A stretch of 32,887 nt of DNA, taken from Bdellovibrionia bacterium (GTDB lineage: Bacteria; Bdellovibrionota; Bdellovibrionia; Bdellovibrionales; JAGQZY01). Position numbers and translations under genes: made by a program. The notes beneath the pieces are model-generated. The model was not told where the DNA came from. It searched no databases and saw nothing but the letters and a program-made list of their open reading frames with translations. The stretch spans positions 1 to 32,887 of the forward strand of contig JAUHWN010000030.1 in NCBI GenBank assembly GCA_030424665.1. Direction: 5' to 3'. Positions 8,960 through 19,062 of this stretch are shown one piece after another (the first letter of the stretch is position 1; each line of letters begins with the position of its first letter).

Positions 8960-10273
8960 ATGTCTCGAGCATCAAAAGAGTTTTTTGACAAAGTAAAGTC
9001 CAAAGAGGCTGTCATCGGAATTATCGGAATGGGCTATGTCGGCCTTCCACTCATGCTCCGATTTAATGAGGTTGGCTTCAAGGTCTTGGGTATCGATATC
9101 GACTCGGATAAGGTCAATAAACTAAATAAGGGCGAAAGTTATATTGCCCATATTGACGGTGAAGAAATACTCAAGTCGACAAAGACAGGTTTCGAGGCCA
9201 CCACAGACTTTTCAAGATCTAAAGAAGCTGATGCTCTCATTATCTGTGTACCTACTCCTCTCAACAAATATCGTGAACCGGACATCAGCTTCGTCACGAA
9301 AACGATGGATGCTCTAGCTCCTCACCTCCGTAATGGGCAAATGATTTCACTGGAATCGACAACCTACCCCGGAACGACCGAAGAAGAACTTCGTCCTCGC
9401 ATCGAGGAGCGTGGTTTTAAAATTGGAGAAGACATCTTTCTAGTTTACTCTCCTGAACGTGAGGACCCCGGTAATCCTAATTTCACAACTCGTACAATTC
9501 CAAAAGTTGTTGGTGGCAGTTGCCCAACCTGTAAAGAGATCGGTACCGCTATATACAGTACTGTAATAGATCATGTTGTCCCAGTTTCGAGCACAGAGAC
9601 AGCTGAAATGGTAAAACTTCTCGAGAATATTCATCGTGCAGTAAACATCGGCTTGGTTAACGAAATGAAAATTGTCGCTGATAGAATGGGAATAAATATT
9701 CACGAGGTAATTAAGGCCGCAGCAACCAAACCTTTTGGATTTACAGCCTATTACCCGGGCCCCGGACTCGGTGGGCATTGCATACCTATCGATCCATTTT
9801 ATCTGACGTGGAAAGCTCGCGAATACGGCCTTCACACTCGCTTTATTGAATTGGCTGGTGAAGTAAACACGAACATGCCCCATTGGGTTGTCGCGAAAAC
9901 TGTCGATGCTCTAAACGAACGCGGAAAAGCCCTTAAGGGAAGTCGTGTTCTCATGCTTGGAATCGCTTATAAGAAAAATGTCGATGATATGAGGGAGTCT
10001 CCTTCTGTCGAACTCATGGAAATCCTTCAAAGCAAAGGTGCCGAGGTTCACTATCATGACACTTACGTGCCTGTATTTCCTAAAATGAGAGAACATCACT
10101 TTAACCTTAGCTCTGTTGAATTGAGCTCGGAAACTTTAAATACTTATGACTGCGTCGTTCTCGCGACTGATCATGACAACTTTGATTATGATCTGATCAA
10201 GAACAACGCGAAGCTAATTATTGATACTCGTGGCCGATACCTTGAACACGAAGAGCACATTATCAAAGCCTAG
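8960..10273 (+). CDS. wbpA: UDP-N-acetyl-D-glucosamine 6-dehydrogenase (nucleotide sugar dehydrogenase, WbpA type)
   Basis: 437 aa; '[17 protein letters not shown]', '[15 protein letters not shown]', '[22 protein letters not shown]', '[16 protein letters not shown]'. Confidence 0.9.
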   Translation: MSRASKEFFDKVKSKEAVIGIIGMGYVGLPLMLRFNEVGFKVLGIDIDSDKVNKLNKGESYIAHIDGEEILKSTKTGFEATTDFSRSKEADALIICVPTPLNKYREPDISFVTKTMDALAPHLRNGQMISLESTTYPGTTEEELRPRIEERGFKIGEDIFLVYSPEREDPGNPNFTTRTIPKVVGGSCPTCKEIGTAIYSTVIDHVVPVSSTETAEMVKLLENIHRAVNIGLVNEMKIVADRMGINIHEVIKAAATKPFGFTAYYPGPGLGGHCIPIDPFYLTWKAREYGLHTRFIELAGEVNTNMPHWVVAKTVDALNERGKALKGSRVLMLGIAYKKNVDDMRESPSVELMEILQSKGAEVHYHDTYVPVFPKMREHHFNLSSVELSSETLNTYDCVVLATDHDNFDYDLIKNNAKLIIDTRGRYLEHEEHIIKA

Positions 10274-10281
10274 GACTTTAA

Positions 10282-11346
10282 ATGAATTTAATTACACACG
10301 AACCGATAAAAGACCGAAAAATTAAATTAGCTCTGGTGGGAGCTGGACGAATTTCTGAAAAGCACTTTCAGGCGATTGAAAAACACAATGACAATTTAGA
10401 ACTGGTGGCAATTTGCGATAACAATCCCGAGGTTCTAAAAACTATGACGGCTGAAAAAAATGTCGAGGGCTTTTTAGGCCTCGACGAGATGCTAAAACGC
10501 AGTGATGCCGATGCCGTCGTCTTAACCACTCCCAGCGGGATTCACCCTAACCAAGCTATCCATGTTGCTCGTGCTGGCAAACATGTCATTTCTGAAAAAC
10601 CCATGGCAACACGTTGGGAGGATGGAAAAGAAATGGTCGCCGAATGCGATCGTAACGGTGTTCGACTTTTCGTTGTTAAGCAAAATCGGCACAATGCGAC
10701 CCTTCAAATGCTAAAAAGAGCAATTGATGAAAAGCGCTTTGGCCGAATCTATATGGTGAACGTTAACGTCTTTTGGACACGCCCCCAAGATTACTATGAT
10801 CAGGCCGACTGGCGTGGCACCTGGGAGTTCGACGGTGGAGCATTCATGAATCAGGCAAGTCATTACATCGATCTACTCGATTGGATGATTGGTCCTATTG
10901 AAAGCCTGCAAGCTTATACAACCACATTGGCGAGAAATATCGAAGTGGAAGATACAGGGGTTGCCTCCCTAAAATGGCGATCTGGTGCATTGGGATCGGT
11001 CAATGTCACTATGCTCACCTATCCAAAAAACTTTGAAGGTTCTCTCACGATTTTAGGCGAAAAGGGAACCGTTCGAATTGGCGGTGTTGCAGTTAACGAA
11101 ATTCAAAATTGGCAATTTGAAGATACCCAAGATTACGATAAGCAGGTCAAAGAAGCCAATTATGAAACAACCAGTGTTTATGGCTTCGGACACCCTGCCT
11201 ACTACGAAAACGTTATCCAAACACTTCGCGGCGAAGCAGAACCACTTACTTGCGGACGCGAAGGTCTGAAGTCGCTTGAAGTGCTTATAGGACTTTATCG
11301 TTCAGCTCGTGACGGTAAAAGAGTATCGCTTCCTCTTGATTACTAA
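10282..11346 (+). CDS. wbpB: Gfo/Idh/MocA-family sugar oxidoreductase (WbpB-like)
   Basis: 354 aa; 'LALVGAGRISEKHFQAIEKH', 'HVISEKPMATRWEDG', 'GGAFMNQASHYIDLLDWMIGPIESLQAYTTT'; between wbpA- and wbpD-like genes. Confidence 0.88.
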   Translation: MNLITHEPIKDRKIKLALVGAGRISEKHFQAIEKHNDNLELVAICDNNPEVLKTMTAEKNVEGFLGLDEMLKRSDADAVVLTTPSGIHPNQAIHVARAGKHVISEKPMATRWEDGKEMVAECDRNGVRLFVVKQNRHNATLQMLKRAIDEKRFGRIYMVNVNVFWTRPQDYYDQADWRGTWEFDGGAFMNQASHYIDLLDWMIGPIESLQAYTTTLARNIEVEDTGVASLKWRSGALGSVNVTMLTYPKNFEGSLTILGEKGTVRIGGVAVNEIQNWQFEDTQDYDKQVKEANYETTSVYGFGHPAYYENVIQTLRGEAEPLTCGREGLKSLEVLIGLYRSARDGKRVSLPLDY

Positions 11347-11901
11347 ATGGGTGAAGAAATGATGATTCACGAATCTGCTAAAATTCATGAGACTGCGATT
11401 GTAGATGACGGTGCTAAGATTGGAGCCAACTCCAGAGTTTGGCACTGGGTCCACATATGTAGTGGTGCTCAAATAGGAGAAGGCTGTTCATTTGGTCAAA
11501 ATGTCTTCGTCGGTAATGACGTCAAAATCGGCAATAATGTTAAAGTTCAAAATAATGTTTCGATCTACGATTCTATTACTATTGAGGATGATGTTTTTTG
11601 CGGACCAAGTATGGTTTTTACTAACGTAATTAACCCCCGTTCGGCCATTATCCGTAAAGATGAATACTTAAGAACCCACGTAAAAAAGGGTGCTAGTATA
11701 GGTGCTAATGCTACAATCATATGTGGGAATACTATAGGTGAATATGCGTTTATAGCAGCGGGCGCCGTAATAACTAAGGATGTTCCTGCTCACGCCTTAA
11801 TGGCGGGAGTGCCGGCGAAGCAAATCGGATGGATGAACAAAGAGGGACATCGAGTAACTGACCCGAAAGAAATCGAACAGCTCAGTCAAGCTCACATTTA
11901 A
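11347..11901 (+). CDS. wbpD: Left-handed beta-helix N-acyltransferase (WbpD-like)
   Basis: 184 aa hexapeptide repeats '[44 protein letters not shown]...'; '[22 protein letters not shown]'. Confidence 0.88.
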   Translation: MGEEMMIHESAKIHETAIVDDGAKIGANSRVWHWVHICSGAQIGEGCSFGQNVFVGNDVKIGNNVKVQNNVSIYDSITIEDDVFCGPSMVFTNVINPRSAIIRKDEYLRTHVKKGASIGANATIICGNTIGEYAFIAAGAVITKDVPAHALMAGVPAKQIGWMNKEGHRVTDPKEIEQLSQAHI

Positions 11902-11904
11902 TCA

Positions 11905-12714
11905 TCATAAAACAATTTCTAGACCATTTTTTATCTTTATAAGACTCAGCTTTTTGCTCTTGAATTTCTTTAAATCCTTTGCATTAGGCCAACTGTAGTA
12001 TGATTTTTGGGGTATCTTTGATACCGAATAGCAAGTCCTTGTCTTCAAATAATCCATCAATAATTCTTTTCCCAAAGCATTGTTTCTTACAATATTAGAA
12101 AAGAGGTCTTTGCTATAGTCTATTGGGATTTCTTTTTGACTTAAAACTGGCCCCTTATCTAACTCGGGGGTTACTTCAAATAAGCTCGTCCCGATAAACT
12201 CTTCCTGGTTTTTCATAGAATGAAACTCAGCTGCAATACCTTTGTACGACGGCAATACAGATGAATGGACACACACTGTATTCTCTTTGGGAACCTTAAG
12301 TAGCTCTTTTGAAAATATTTGATTTATTCTTATCAGAAAGCGATCCGGTCTAAGGTCTCTAAATTTTTTTATCCATAAAGGTGAGCTAAAGTTATCAGAA
12401 TAGTAAATTGGAATTTTTCTTTCTTTTGCAATTTTAATTAAATTACTAACTTCAAAATTCTCACACTTAGATGCTTTACTAAAAGGATTCAACTGGAAAA
12501 GTCTAAAAAGTCCGTTGTAGAAAGCTAAAAACAACCAGTATTGAAATGCACATTTCTTTAAAAGAGCCAACGCCCCTTGGTTTTTCCCTTGTTTGTTCTT
12601 TGTAATACTTGTCGTTACACAAAGTGCCGAAACCTTTATATCAGAGTCACACATCACTCCGGAGAAAATCGTGTGAGAAGTTAGATCGTTATTTATAAAA
12701 ATTACGACTCTCAT
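11905..12714 (-). CDS. Formyltransferase-fold protein (methionyl-tRNA / sugar formyltransferase-like)
   Basis: ORF opens at 12729; likely start is Met at 12714 (MRVVIFINND). 'VHSSVLPSYKGIAAEF...GTSLFEVTPELDKGPVLSQKEIPI' matches the formyl_trans_N His/Asp region. Confidence 0.75.
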   Translation of the reverse strand: MRVVIFINNDLTSHTIFSGVMCDSDIKVSALCVTTSITKNKQGKNQGALALLKKCAFQYWLFLAFYNGLFRLFQLNPFSKASKCENFEVSNLIKIAKERKIPIYYSDNFSSPLWIKKFRDLRPDRFLIRINQIFSKELLKVPKENTVCVHSSVLPSYKGIAAEFHSMKNQEEFIGTSLFEVTPELDKGPVLSQKEIPIDYSKDLFSNIVRNNALGKELLMDYLKTRTCYSVSKIPQKSYYSWPNAKDLKKFKSKKLSLIKIKNGLEIVL

Positions 12715-13520
12715 ATTTTTCTCAACCAAAGAGTCACTTTTTCGTTAACATCATTCTTTTCAACCTCCACCACCGTTCTATCTACCCAGGACATAATTTC
12801 ATCAGCCTCTAAAACACTCAATTGTTTCGGGGATATGTTCACACTTACAACTTCCTTGACAGCTTTATAACTAGAGTTCCATAAAGCCAGTCCTGACTTA
12901 GTAGGTAAAAATCCCCATATAGGAACCATCAAATGAACTAGGAGAAAACCTAAACCTATGATATTTAAAACCTTGTATGCTGATCTAAGAAATGAAAAAA
13001 CTAACCCTCCAAACCCTTGAGGTTTTGGAAGAATCCAGAACCCTATCAACCCTCCTGATCGGGTTACTCTCAACAACTCTCTAAAAGCCTTCTGAGGTTC
13101 ATCAGAGTATGCAATTACTCCATAACTAAAAGTGACATCAAAACTATTGTCTCTAAATGGCAATGAACAGACATCTCCCTGTACAAAAATTGAGTTCGCT
13201 GGTGCTCGACTTTGAGCCTTTAATAAGGCACTTTCCGATAAATCTAAAAAACAGTAGGTTGTCGACTGAATATTTAATTTTTTTAAAACCTGACTATGAA
13301 CACCATCTCCGCAGCCAGCATCTAACACGAAGTTAGCCTGCTTTAAATCCGTTAGAGCCGCAGATAAAAATTCCTCACCTTGTTGCAACTTCAACAATGG
13401 GATTTCTTTGTCAGCTTCATCCCAATGACTGTCAAAGTTACTGGAATCTATGAAAGAGTACAGTCCCTCGCCAATCCTTCTTCTTGACCTGCTTGTATCA
13501 AATTTATCTCGAATATCCAT
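12711..13520 (-). CDS. Class I SAM-dependent methyltransferase
   Basis: 269 aa; 'VLDAGCGDGVHSQVL', 'QGDVCSLPFRDNSFDVTFSYGVIAY', 'ELLRVTRSGG'. Confidence 0.85.
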   Translation of the reverse strand: MDIRDKFDTSRSRRRIGEGLYSFIDSSNFDSHWDEADKEIPLLKLQQGEEFLSAALTDLKQANFVLDAGCGDGVHSQVLKKLNIQSTTYCFLDLSESALLKAQSRAPANSIFVQGDVCSLPFRDNSFDVTFSYGVIAYSDEPQKAFRELLRVTRSGGLIGFWILPKPQGFGGLVFSFLRSAYKVLNIIGLGFLLVHLMVPIWGFLPTKSGLALWNSSYKAVKEVVSVNISPKQLSVLEADEIMSWVDRTVVEVEKNDVNEKVTLWLRKI

Positions 13521-13525
13521 GAAAC

Positions 13526-14764
13526 CTAACTACTCGCCCCATTCATAACATCGATCAATTTTTCACTGATTCTTGACATTTCTTCTTCTAAGTCAAAATC
13601 GAAAAATCTATTTTCAAAAAAAGTAAGAGGTAAGTTGAGTACTCTCTTGGAATAATCATGAGCAATCGGGCATGAATTATATCCCATAGACTTATAGGCA
13701 CTCAAATCAGAAATAGAATAGTCAACGATAATTCCAACCTCAGACTTGAATATCTCTCGTAACTCGAGTCTTGTCACGTCTCGCTCTTTCTCTCTTACGA
13801 GTACTGGGTAGTGACTCCATGTCGCGCCATCAACGTAACTCAGTTGTCTAAACCAGGTGTTATCATCAAGTGGCTTCATAAGATCAAAATATTTCTTAGC
13901 TATTTTTCTGCGGTTCTCAACCCTTTCGTCAAAACGCTCGAGTGAAGATTTCAAAATTGATTTCGAAGTTCTACTCAGGTGGTGGTCATAATCTCGTGGG
14001 AGATCTATTCGGTCTTCCGCAAAATATTGTGTTTCGGAGTCTAGGGATGAAGTATTATTTATAAGATAATCAACAAGTGAATAGATTCCTGGGTTAAATG
14101 CAATTTGACCCGCTACACTATATAGATATTCATATAGTCCATCAAAATTCGCTTTTAAAAACTTTCGATTAAAAAGAGTGACTTTGTCTGCAATAGCTTT
14201 GTCTCGAATTGACAAGATTCCAGCGTGAATTCCATTCACTAATTTGGAAATATTGGCCCCATAGATCGCTACATCACCATAATGCGTTACAACTTTCCCT
14301 GTAGAGTCTTTGCAAAAATAAGAATGCGCACAATCTTGAACGACAATAACTTCAGGAAACCTAGCTTTTACTTCCCTATATAATTCAGCAGTCTCCTCTG
14401 GATAACCAAAAAGATGAGTTGGTATAATCATGGCTGTTTCATTGTCGATCGCTTCAAGATAAGCTTCAGAGGCCGGCTGAAAAGAGTCCTCTGATGAATC
14501 TAAAAAAACAGGCGTGTTTCCACTCTTTACAATCGCATGAGCGACCACAACACATGAATAACTTGGAATAATAACTTTTTTACCTTCTAATTCCAAAGCA
14601 CAAAGAAGAGCATACAGTCCTGACCGCCCATACTTGTACAAGAAGTGATGATCTAACCCCGATTTCCTTTTTAGATACCCAAAAATTTCAAACTCTAAGT
14701 CAGCAATTTCAACGGGTGCTAAAATATCTGAAGGACGATAGTCCGGACTAAATCTTGGGTACAT
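13526..14764 (-). CDS. DegT/DnrJ/EryC1-like PLP aminotransferase-family protein
   Basis: 412 aa; 'KVIIPSYSCVVVAHAIVKSGNTPVFLD', 'IIPTHLFGYPEE', 'VVQDCAHSY', 'GANISKLVNGIHAG' (candidate PLP lysine). Confidence 0.8.
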   Translation of the reverse strand: MYPRFSPDYRPSDILAPVEIADLEFEIFGYLKRKSGLDHHFLYKYGRSGLYALLCALELEGKKVIIPSYSCVVVAHAIVKSGNTPVFLDSSEDSFQPASEAYLEAIDNETAMIIPTHLFGYPEETAELYREVKARFPEVIVVQDCAHSYFCKDSTGKVVTHYGDVAIYGANISKLVNGIHAGILSIRDKAIADKVTLFNRKFLKANFDGLYEYLYSVAGQIAFNPGIYSLVDYLINNTSSLDSETQYFAEDRIDLPRDYDHHLSRTSKSILKSSLERFDERVENRRKIAKKYFDLMKPLDDNTWFRQLSYVDGATWSHYPVLVREKERDVTRLELREIFKSEVGIIVDYSISDLSAYKSMGYNSCPIAHDYSKRVLNLPLTFFENRFFDFDLEEEMSRISEKLIDVMNGASS

Positions 14765-16217
14765 TCCTCAAATATTTCCTTGAAAAGCTATTGGCAGATG
14801 CCATGTGCTCGTAAAATCCAGGGTGCAAGAGCGAATAGCCACCTGCCTCTTTAACAAATAGCTGTTCTGAACTTTTGTCGAAATTAATTTCAATTGAAGT
14901 CGGCACTTGTGACCCACTACCCATAACAAACCTCTTTAAAAGCCTCTTAAATAACCTATGCATAATTGGTAAAAAATAGAAAAGTGGCCCTAAAACACGT
15001 AATAAGATTGTAGTAAATGCATTAGGCAATTTTTGCTTTACATCAACTAAACTATATTTAAAAGAAAATCCATTTTTTCCAACTGCCTTAGCTTGGACCA
15101 TTCCCCGTGTAGCCCAATTACTTTTCTTAAAACCGGGAATAGAAATATCTTCAAAGAGATCCGACTGACCGATACGAATCCCCTCAACCACCCCATTTGA
15201 AAAAGAAACTAGCAGATTTAGACTAGAAGATCTAAAGCAATACAGGTTCGCATTATTGAAGTATTGATCACAATCCTCTATTTTTTCATTTTTAAAAGTA
15301 ACCTTTCCAGCTTTATATTGGCGATAGAAAAAACTCCAAGTCGTATAGATTGTTGCAAAGTTCCCTGAATCGACAGAAACAGGACTTAAAAGTCTAAGGG
15401 ATTTATATGCACTCTCAATCCATATCTGGGGAGTCGGAATAAATGAGGACGCCCCTAGGTAGAATATTGAGGTCCCCCTAGAACCGATATCACCTGCAAA
15501 ATTACCATTCTGCTGAAAAAAGAATGAACAAAACTCACCAGCGCTCTCCAGCTTTTCAACCCAGGTATCAGGAAGCTCTCTTACGGAGTTAGCCATCGCG
15601 AAATAATGCAGAAGAAGGGTCTGGTAGCCAGGGTCAGCTCCATCATACTCTGGAAACCATCCCTCTTTATCCATAATATTAAACAATGGTTCAACAACAG
15701 ATACGTCTCCAGACTCCAACCACATAGCAAGATACGCAGTAGCTAGATGATTAGAAATAACTCCGTGTGTTTCTGGTGTCCTTTTCAAAAACCCAACCGA
15801 CTCTTGGATGACTTCTTGAATCTCATTCTCTGAGTCTTGTGTTAAGAAATTTGAGTGCTTGTTTTTTAAGTAAGAGAAATAAAAAGCAACCATTGCCGTA
15901 ACTGCAAAGGAAGACTCATAGGGGTAGGCTTCTTCAAAACTCCCATTACTCCTTTGAAGCTTTTTAGTACCCTTGATTACATGCCCCACGAGTTTTAGAA
16001 TTTCCTCCTTAGGTAGTCCACTCAACTCGTTAGTATCTAATAGCCCAACCAAACTTGCCTGCCAAGAGCCGTTCGAAAAATCCTTTACTTTCCAGGCCCA
16101 GTAATCCCTATCACAGTATCCCAGAGTTTTAGAATCTTCTCTGAGGTCAACCTGATTTAAAAACCTTTGATGGCTGTATCGTAAGATTGAAGGTAAGTCT
16201 TCTATGAATAAGCTCAT
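14748..16217 (-). CDS. Uncharacterised protein, probable alpha/alpha-toroid N-terminal region plus beta-rich C-terminus
   Basis: 489 aa intact ORF, with helical segments containing NGSW, SNGSFEE, DGADPGYQ, NGNFAGD; overlaps neighbours at both ends. Confidence 0.5.
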   Translation of the reverse strand: MSLFIEDLPSILRYSHQRFLNQVDLREDSKTLGYCDRDYWAWKVKDFSNGSWQASLVGLLDTNELSGLPKEEILKLVGHVIKGTKKLQRSNGSFEEAYPYESSFAVTAMVAFYFSYLKNKHSNFLTQDSENEIQEVIQESVGFLKRTPETHGVISNHLATAYLAMWLESGDVSVVEPLFNIMDKEGWFPEYDGADPGYQTLLLHYFAMANSVRELPDTWVEKLESAGEFCSFFFQQNGNFAGDIGSRGTSIFYLGASSFIPTPQIWIESAYKSLRLLSPVSVDSGNFATIYTTWSFFYRQYKAGKVTFKNEKIEDCDQYFNNANLYCFRSSSLNLLVSFSNGVVEGIRIGQSDLFEDISIPGFKKSNWATRGMVQAKAVGKNGFSFKYSLVDVKQKLPNAFTTILLRVLGPLFYFLPIMHRLFKRLLKRFVMGSGSQVPTSIEINFDKSSEQLFVKEAGGYSLLHPGFYEHMASANSFSRKYLRNVPKI

Positions 16218-17275
16218 AAGTACCGATCTCTGAAATCGTTTAAGTCAAATGATACAGCTCCTTCACACTTTAACCATGTGAGAAACTCTTGGTAAGTTCT
16301 TTCCCATCTGTAACTTGGCGAGGCCGCACGGTCATGCCAATCTACACTAACGACTCCCCCCATAGAGATTAGAGGTCGAAACTTCTTTTTCAACAGTTTT
16401 AATGCCTGAGAATGACTCAGGGATAGCTCATCAAATAAAGTTCCATCCATTGCGACTAATGGGATTTCTTGAATTCTTCGTGATTTAGTCGGAAAGTAGG
16501 GTCCCAACATACCTCCCCTGAAAGCAACGCGGTCGTTCCATCCTAGTGATGAATCAATTTGAATCCCTGCATCAGCTAATACATCCAGGTCATTCACATC
16601 TGGGACATTTAACCAATGTTGTCTATTAATCACAATATTACAATTGACTATAGTCTCAAGATCACTTTTTTCTTTTTGAAATTTATTTTCAACAATAGAG
16701 TTTAAACTCCCATGAGAACCTATAGTCGAATTTGACTCCTTCAATATTTTAATTACTTTCCCGAACAGTTCGGAACGAATGTCATAAGATGGGTCTATAA
16801 AATACTCTCGCAAACGTTGCTTAAGGGAGTCAGATCTCACTGGGTTAGGTATAAAGACGACTGGATTTCCGTCATCACCGCAAAAATCGTTACTTATCTC
16901 TAAAATGTTTGAAATCGAGTCTAAATAATCTCCGCCAATTTGAGAAAATTTCCGATATCCTACTAAACGTTTTAACACCATTCGCTTCGTAGGATATATG
17001 TAATCTATATCATGGGATAACATAACTCTGAGGCCTTCGATCTTCTTCTTTAGTCCAACTGACTGACACAACTCATCAATCTTTTGCTCTACCATCGGAA
17101 CCTCAAAAGACTTGCCAAGAGAATACCCTAAACCTTTTGATTTAATATCTGTATTAAACATGTCGAATAGACTTTCTCCTAATTCGATATTTGAATTAGC
17201 AAGCTCATCTACCTGGGCAAGATCACAATTGTATTTTAATAAAATATGGTTTTTGAGAAATTCTTCTGCGCTCAT
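16214..17275 (-). CDS. Polysaccharide deacetylase-like (NodB-fold) protein
   Basis: 353 aa; 'VMLSHDIDYIYP', 'TIGSHGSL', 'RQHWLNV', 'DSSLGWNDRVAFRGGMLGPYFP', 'VSVDWHDRA'. Confidence 0.7.
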   Translation of the reverse strand: MSAEEFLKNHILLKYNCDLAQVDELANSNIELGESLFDMFNTDIKSKGLGYSLGKSFEVPMVEQKIDELCQSVGLKKKIEGLRVMLSHDIDYIYPTKRMVLKRLVGYRKFSQIGGDYLDSISNILEISNDFCGDDGNPVVFIPNPVRSDSLKQRLREYFIDPSYDIRSELFGKVIKILKESNSTIGSHGSLNSIVENKFQKEKSDLETIVNCNIVINRQHWLNVPDVNDLDVLADAGIQIDSSLGWNDRVAFRGGMLGPYFPTKSRRIQEIPLVAMDGTLFDELSLSHSQALKLLKKKFRPLISMGGVVSVDWHDRAASPSYRWERTYQEFLTWLKCEGAVSFDLNDFRDRYL

Positions 17276-19062
17276 TACAAAAACCTCAATTCAATACCCC
17301 TCGATCGGCTCCAAGAATCTAAACACAGAGCAATCCAAATCCGATGGGCATAAACTTCGTCCAATGCAAAAGGTCTTTTCTTGGCGCTAAAATCTTTAAA
17401 AAAGCTAACGAATTTCTTTTTAGAGTCTTCTCCCTTAAAAATAGTTGAGGATTTAAGTCGTTCCTCAACAAAGTCACTTAGTTCATGCTTAAACCATAGG
17501 CGAAGAGGAGTAGGAAATCCGCGCTTTTTAGCTTGAAATATTTCTTCGGGTAGATAATTTTTAGCAACATCAATAAGCATATGCTTTAATCTACCTTTCG
17601 CCATTAGTTCTCGTGAATCTATTCTATCTACATAGTCCACAATTTCTTGACTCCACAATGGCATACGTGTCTCTAGCGACCATTTCATGCTAATATGGTC
17701 TTCAATGGTCAACAAGCCAGGCAGGTAAATTTCTTTATAGTAACTTTTTAGGTCGGCAACCTTGTCGAACGAGGCCGAAGAAAACAGCAGTTCATTATCT
17801 GTATCCTTAAAGTCATTTAAGCTTGGAGCAAAAGCCAATTTACCTGTCTTTAGATATTTCAAAACCGAATAAAAGAACCATATGGATGACTTAGAATTTA
17901 AACTCAAAAGTACTCTAAGTTTATCCAACAAACCAAATTGAGGCGAAAAAAAGTATGCCGACAAGAATAAAGGATATCCAAAGAACAACTCATCTCCGCC
18001 ATGTCCCGATAAAACTACCTTGAAAGACTTCGAAACCTCACTGGCAACCACATACTGGGATAAGCTCCCCATTCCCATCCTCGGTTGATCTAGTTGATTT
18101 ACCAAGTCATCAAAGTACTTTATAAAGTGATCTGGTCTAATTTCGACGGGCACGAGTTCAATATTTGCTTTTTTTGAGACTACTTCTGCGAGAGGCAGTT
18201 CAGAGTAATAAGGGTCTTCAGTATCAAAAAAACCCGTAAATGCAGTAATAGTTTGACCTAGCTCCTGCCTTGCCAAAACAGAAACAAGTGTCGAATCAAT
18301 ACCACCGGACATATATGTTGAAATTGGAACATCGCTTACCAAATGAGATCTTACTGAATCTAAAATGACATCTTCTAGACTACTTTCTTTTTTCTCCTTT
18401 GGTTTGTATTTAATTTTACCTTGAGAGGTTCTAATTATTTTACTTTTATCTATTTTAAACTTTACCCACCCACCCAGGGGAAGGGCCTTGATATTTTTAA
18501 AAAAAGTACACTCTGATCCGTAATTTTCAAACTCGACATAACTTTTAATGGTTGTCTGATCTAATTCAGTCTTATCCTCTGCATCCAAGTAAGATAAAAT
18601 AAGTTTAATTTCAGATGCAAAAATTAACTTTTTTTCATCGTGAAAGAAGTAGAGTGGCTTTATTCCGAGGGTATCTCGAAACAACATTAATTCAGACGTC
18701 TCGTTATAAAAAAATGAACCAGCATACATTCCATGGCATTTATTCAGAAAATCTTCTTTTTCGCTCAGGAGGCCATTAAAGAGTACCTGAGAATCTGAAG
18801 TCGCTTGATGCTCTATATCTTTATAGTTATATATTTCACCATTAAAAACGAGCGACCCCGCCTCAGACTCCATAGGCTGATTAGCGTCTTCCGAAAGATC
18901 AATGATGGCCAACCGTGTGTGTCCTAGAACTAATTTTCCACCATCAATTTTAGTAACACCTCTAGAGTCCGGACCCCGATGTGATATAAGGTCAAGACGC
19001 TTTAAAACATCTTCTTCAGACAATTGGTTTTGGGATGAGAAATATCCAAATACGCCACACAC
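17275..19062 (-). CDS. Asparagine synthase (glutamine-hydrolysing)-like, AsnB family
   Basis: 595 aa; Cys2 glutaminase start MCGVFGYF, HRGPD, HTRLAIIDLS, FNGEIYNY, PP-loop YMSGGIDSTLVSVLA; GTG start in a TAGTG overlap with upstream gene. Confidence 0.9.
   Translation of the reverse strand: MCGVFGYFSSQNQLSEEDVLKRLDLISHRGPDSRGVTKIDGGKLVLGHTRLAIIDLSEDANQPMESEAGSLVFNGEIYNYKDIEHQATSDSQVLFNGLLSEKEDFLNKCHGMYAGSFFYNETSELMLFRDTLGIKPLYFFHDEKKLIFASEIKLILSYLDAEDKTELDQTTIKSYVEFENYGSECTFFKNIKALPLGGWVKFKIDKSKIIRTSQGKIKYKPKEKKESSLEDVILDSVRSHLVSDVPISTYMSGGIDSTLVSVLARQELGQTITAFTGFFDTEDPYYSELPLAEVVSKKANIELVPVEIRPDHFIKYFDDLVNQLDQPRMGMGSLSQYVVASEVSKSFKVVLSGHGGDELFFGYPLFLSAYFFSPQFGLLDKLRVLLSLNSKSSIWFFYSVLKYLKTGKLAFAPSLNDFKDTDNELLFSSASFDKVADLKSYYKEIYLPGLLTIEDHISMKWSLETRMPLWSQEIVDYVDRIDSRELMAKGRLKHMLIDVAKNYLPEEIFQAKKRGFPTPLRLWFKHELSDFVEERLKSSTIFKGEDSKKKFVSFFKDFSAKKRPFALDEVYAHRIWIALCLDSWSRSRGIELRFL

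Noticed and set aside
9440-9883. 147-aa ORF on - strand
   Set aside because: Antisense to the well-supported wbpA-like gene; a shadow ORF.
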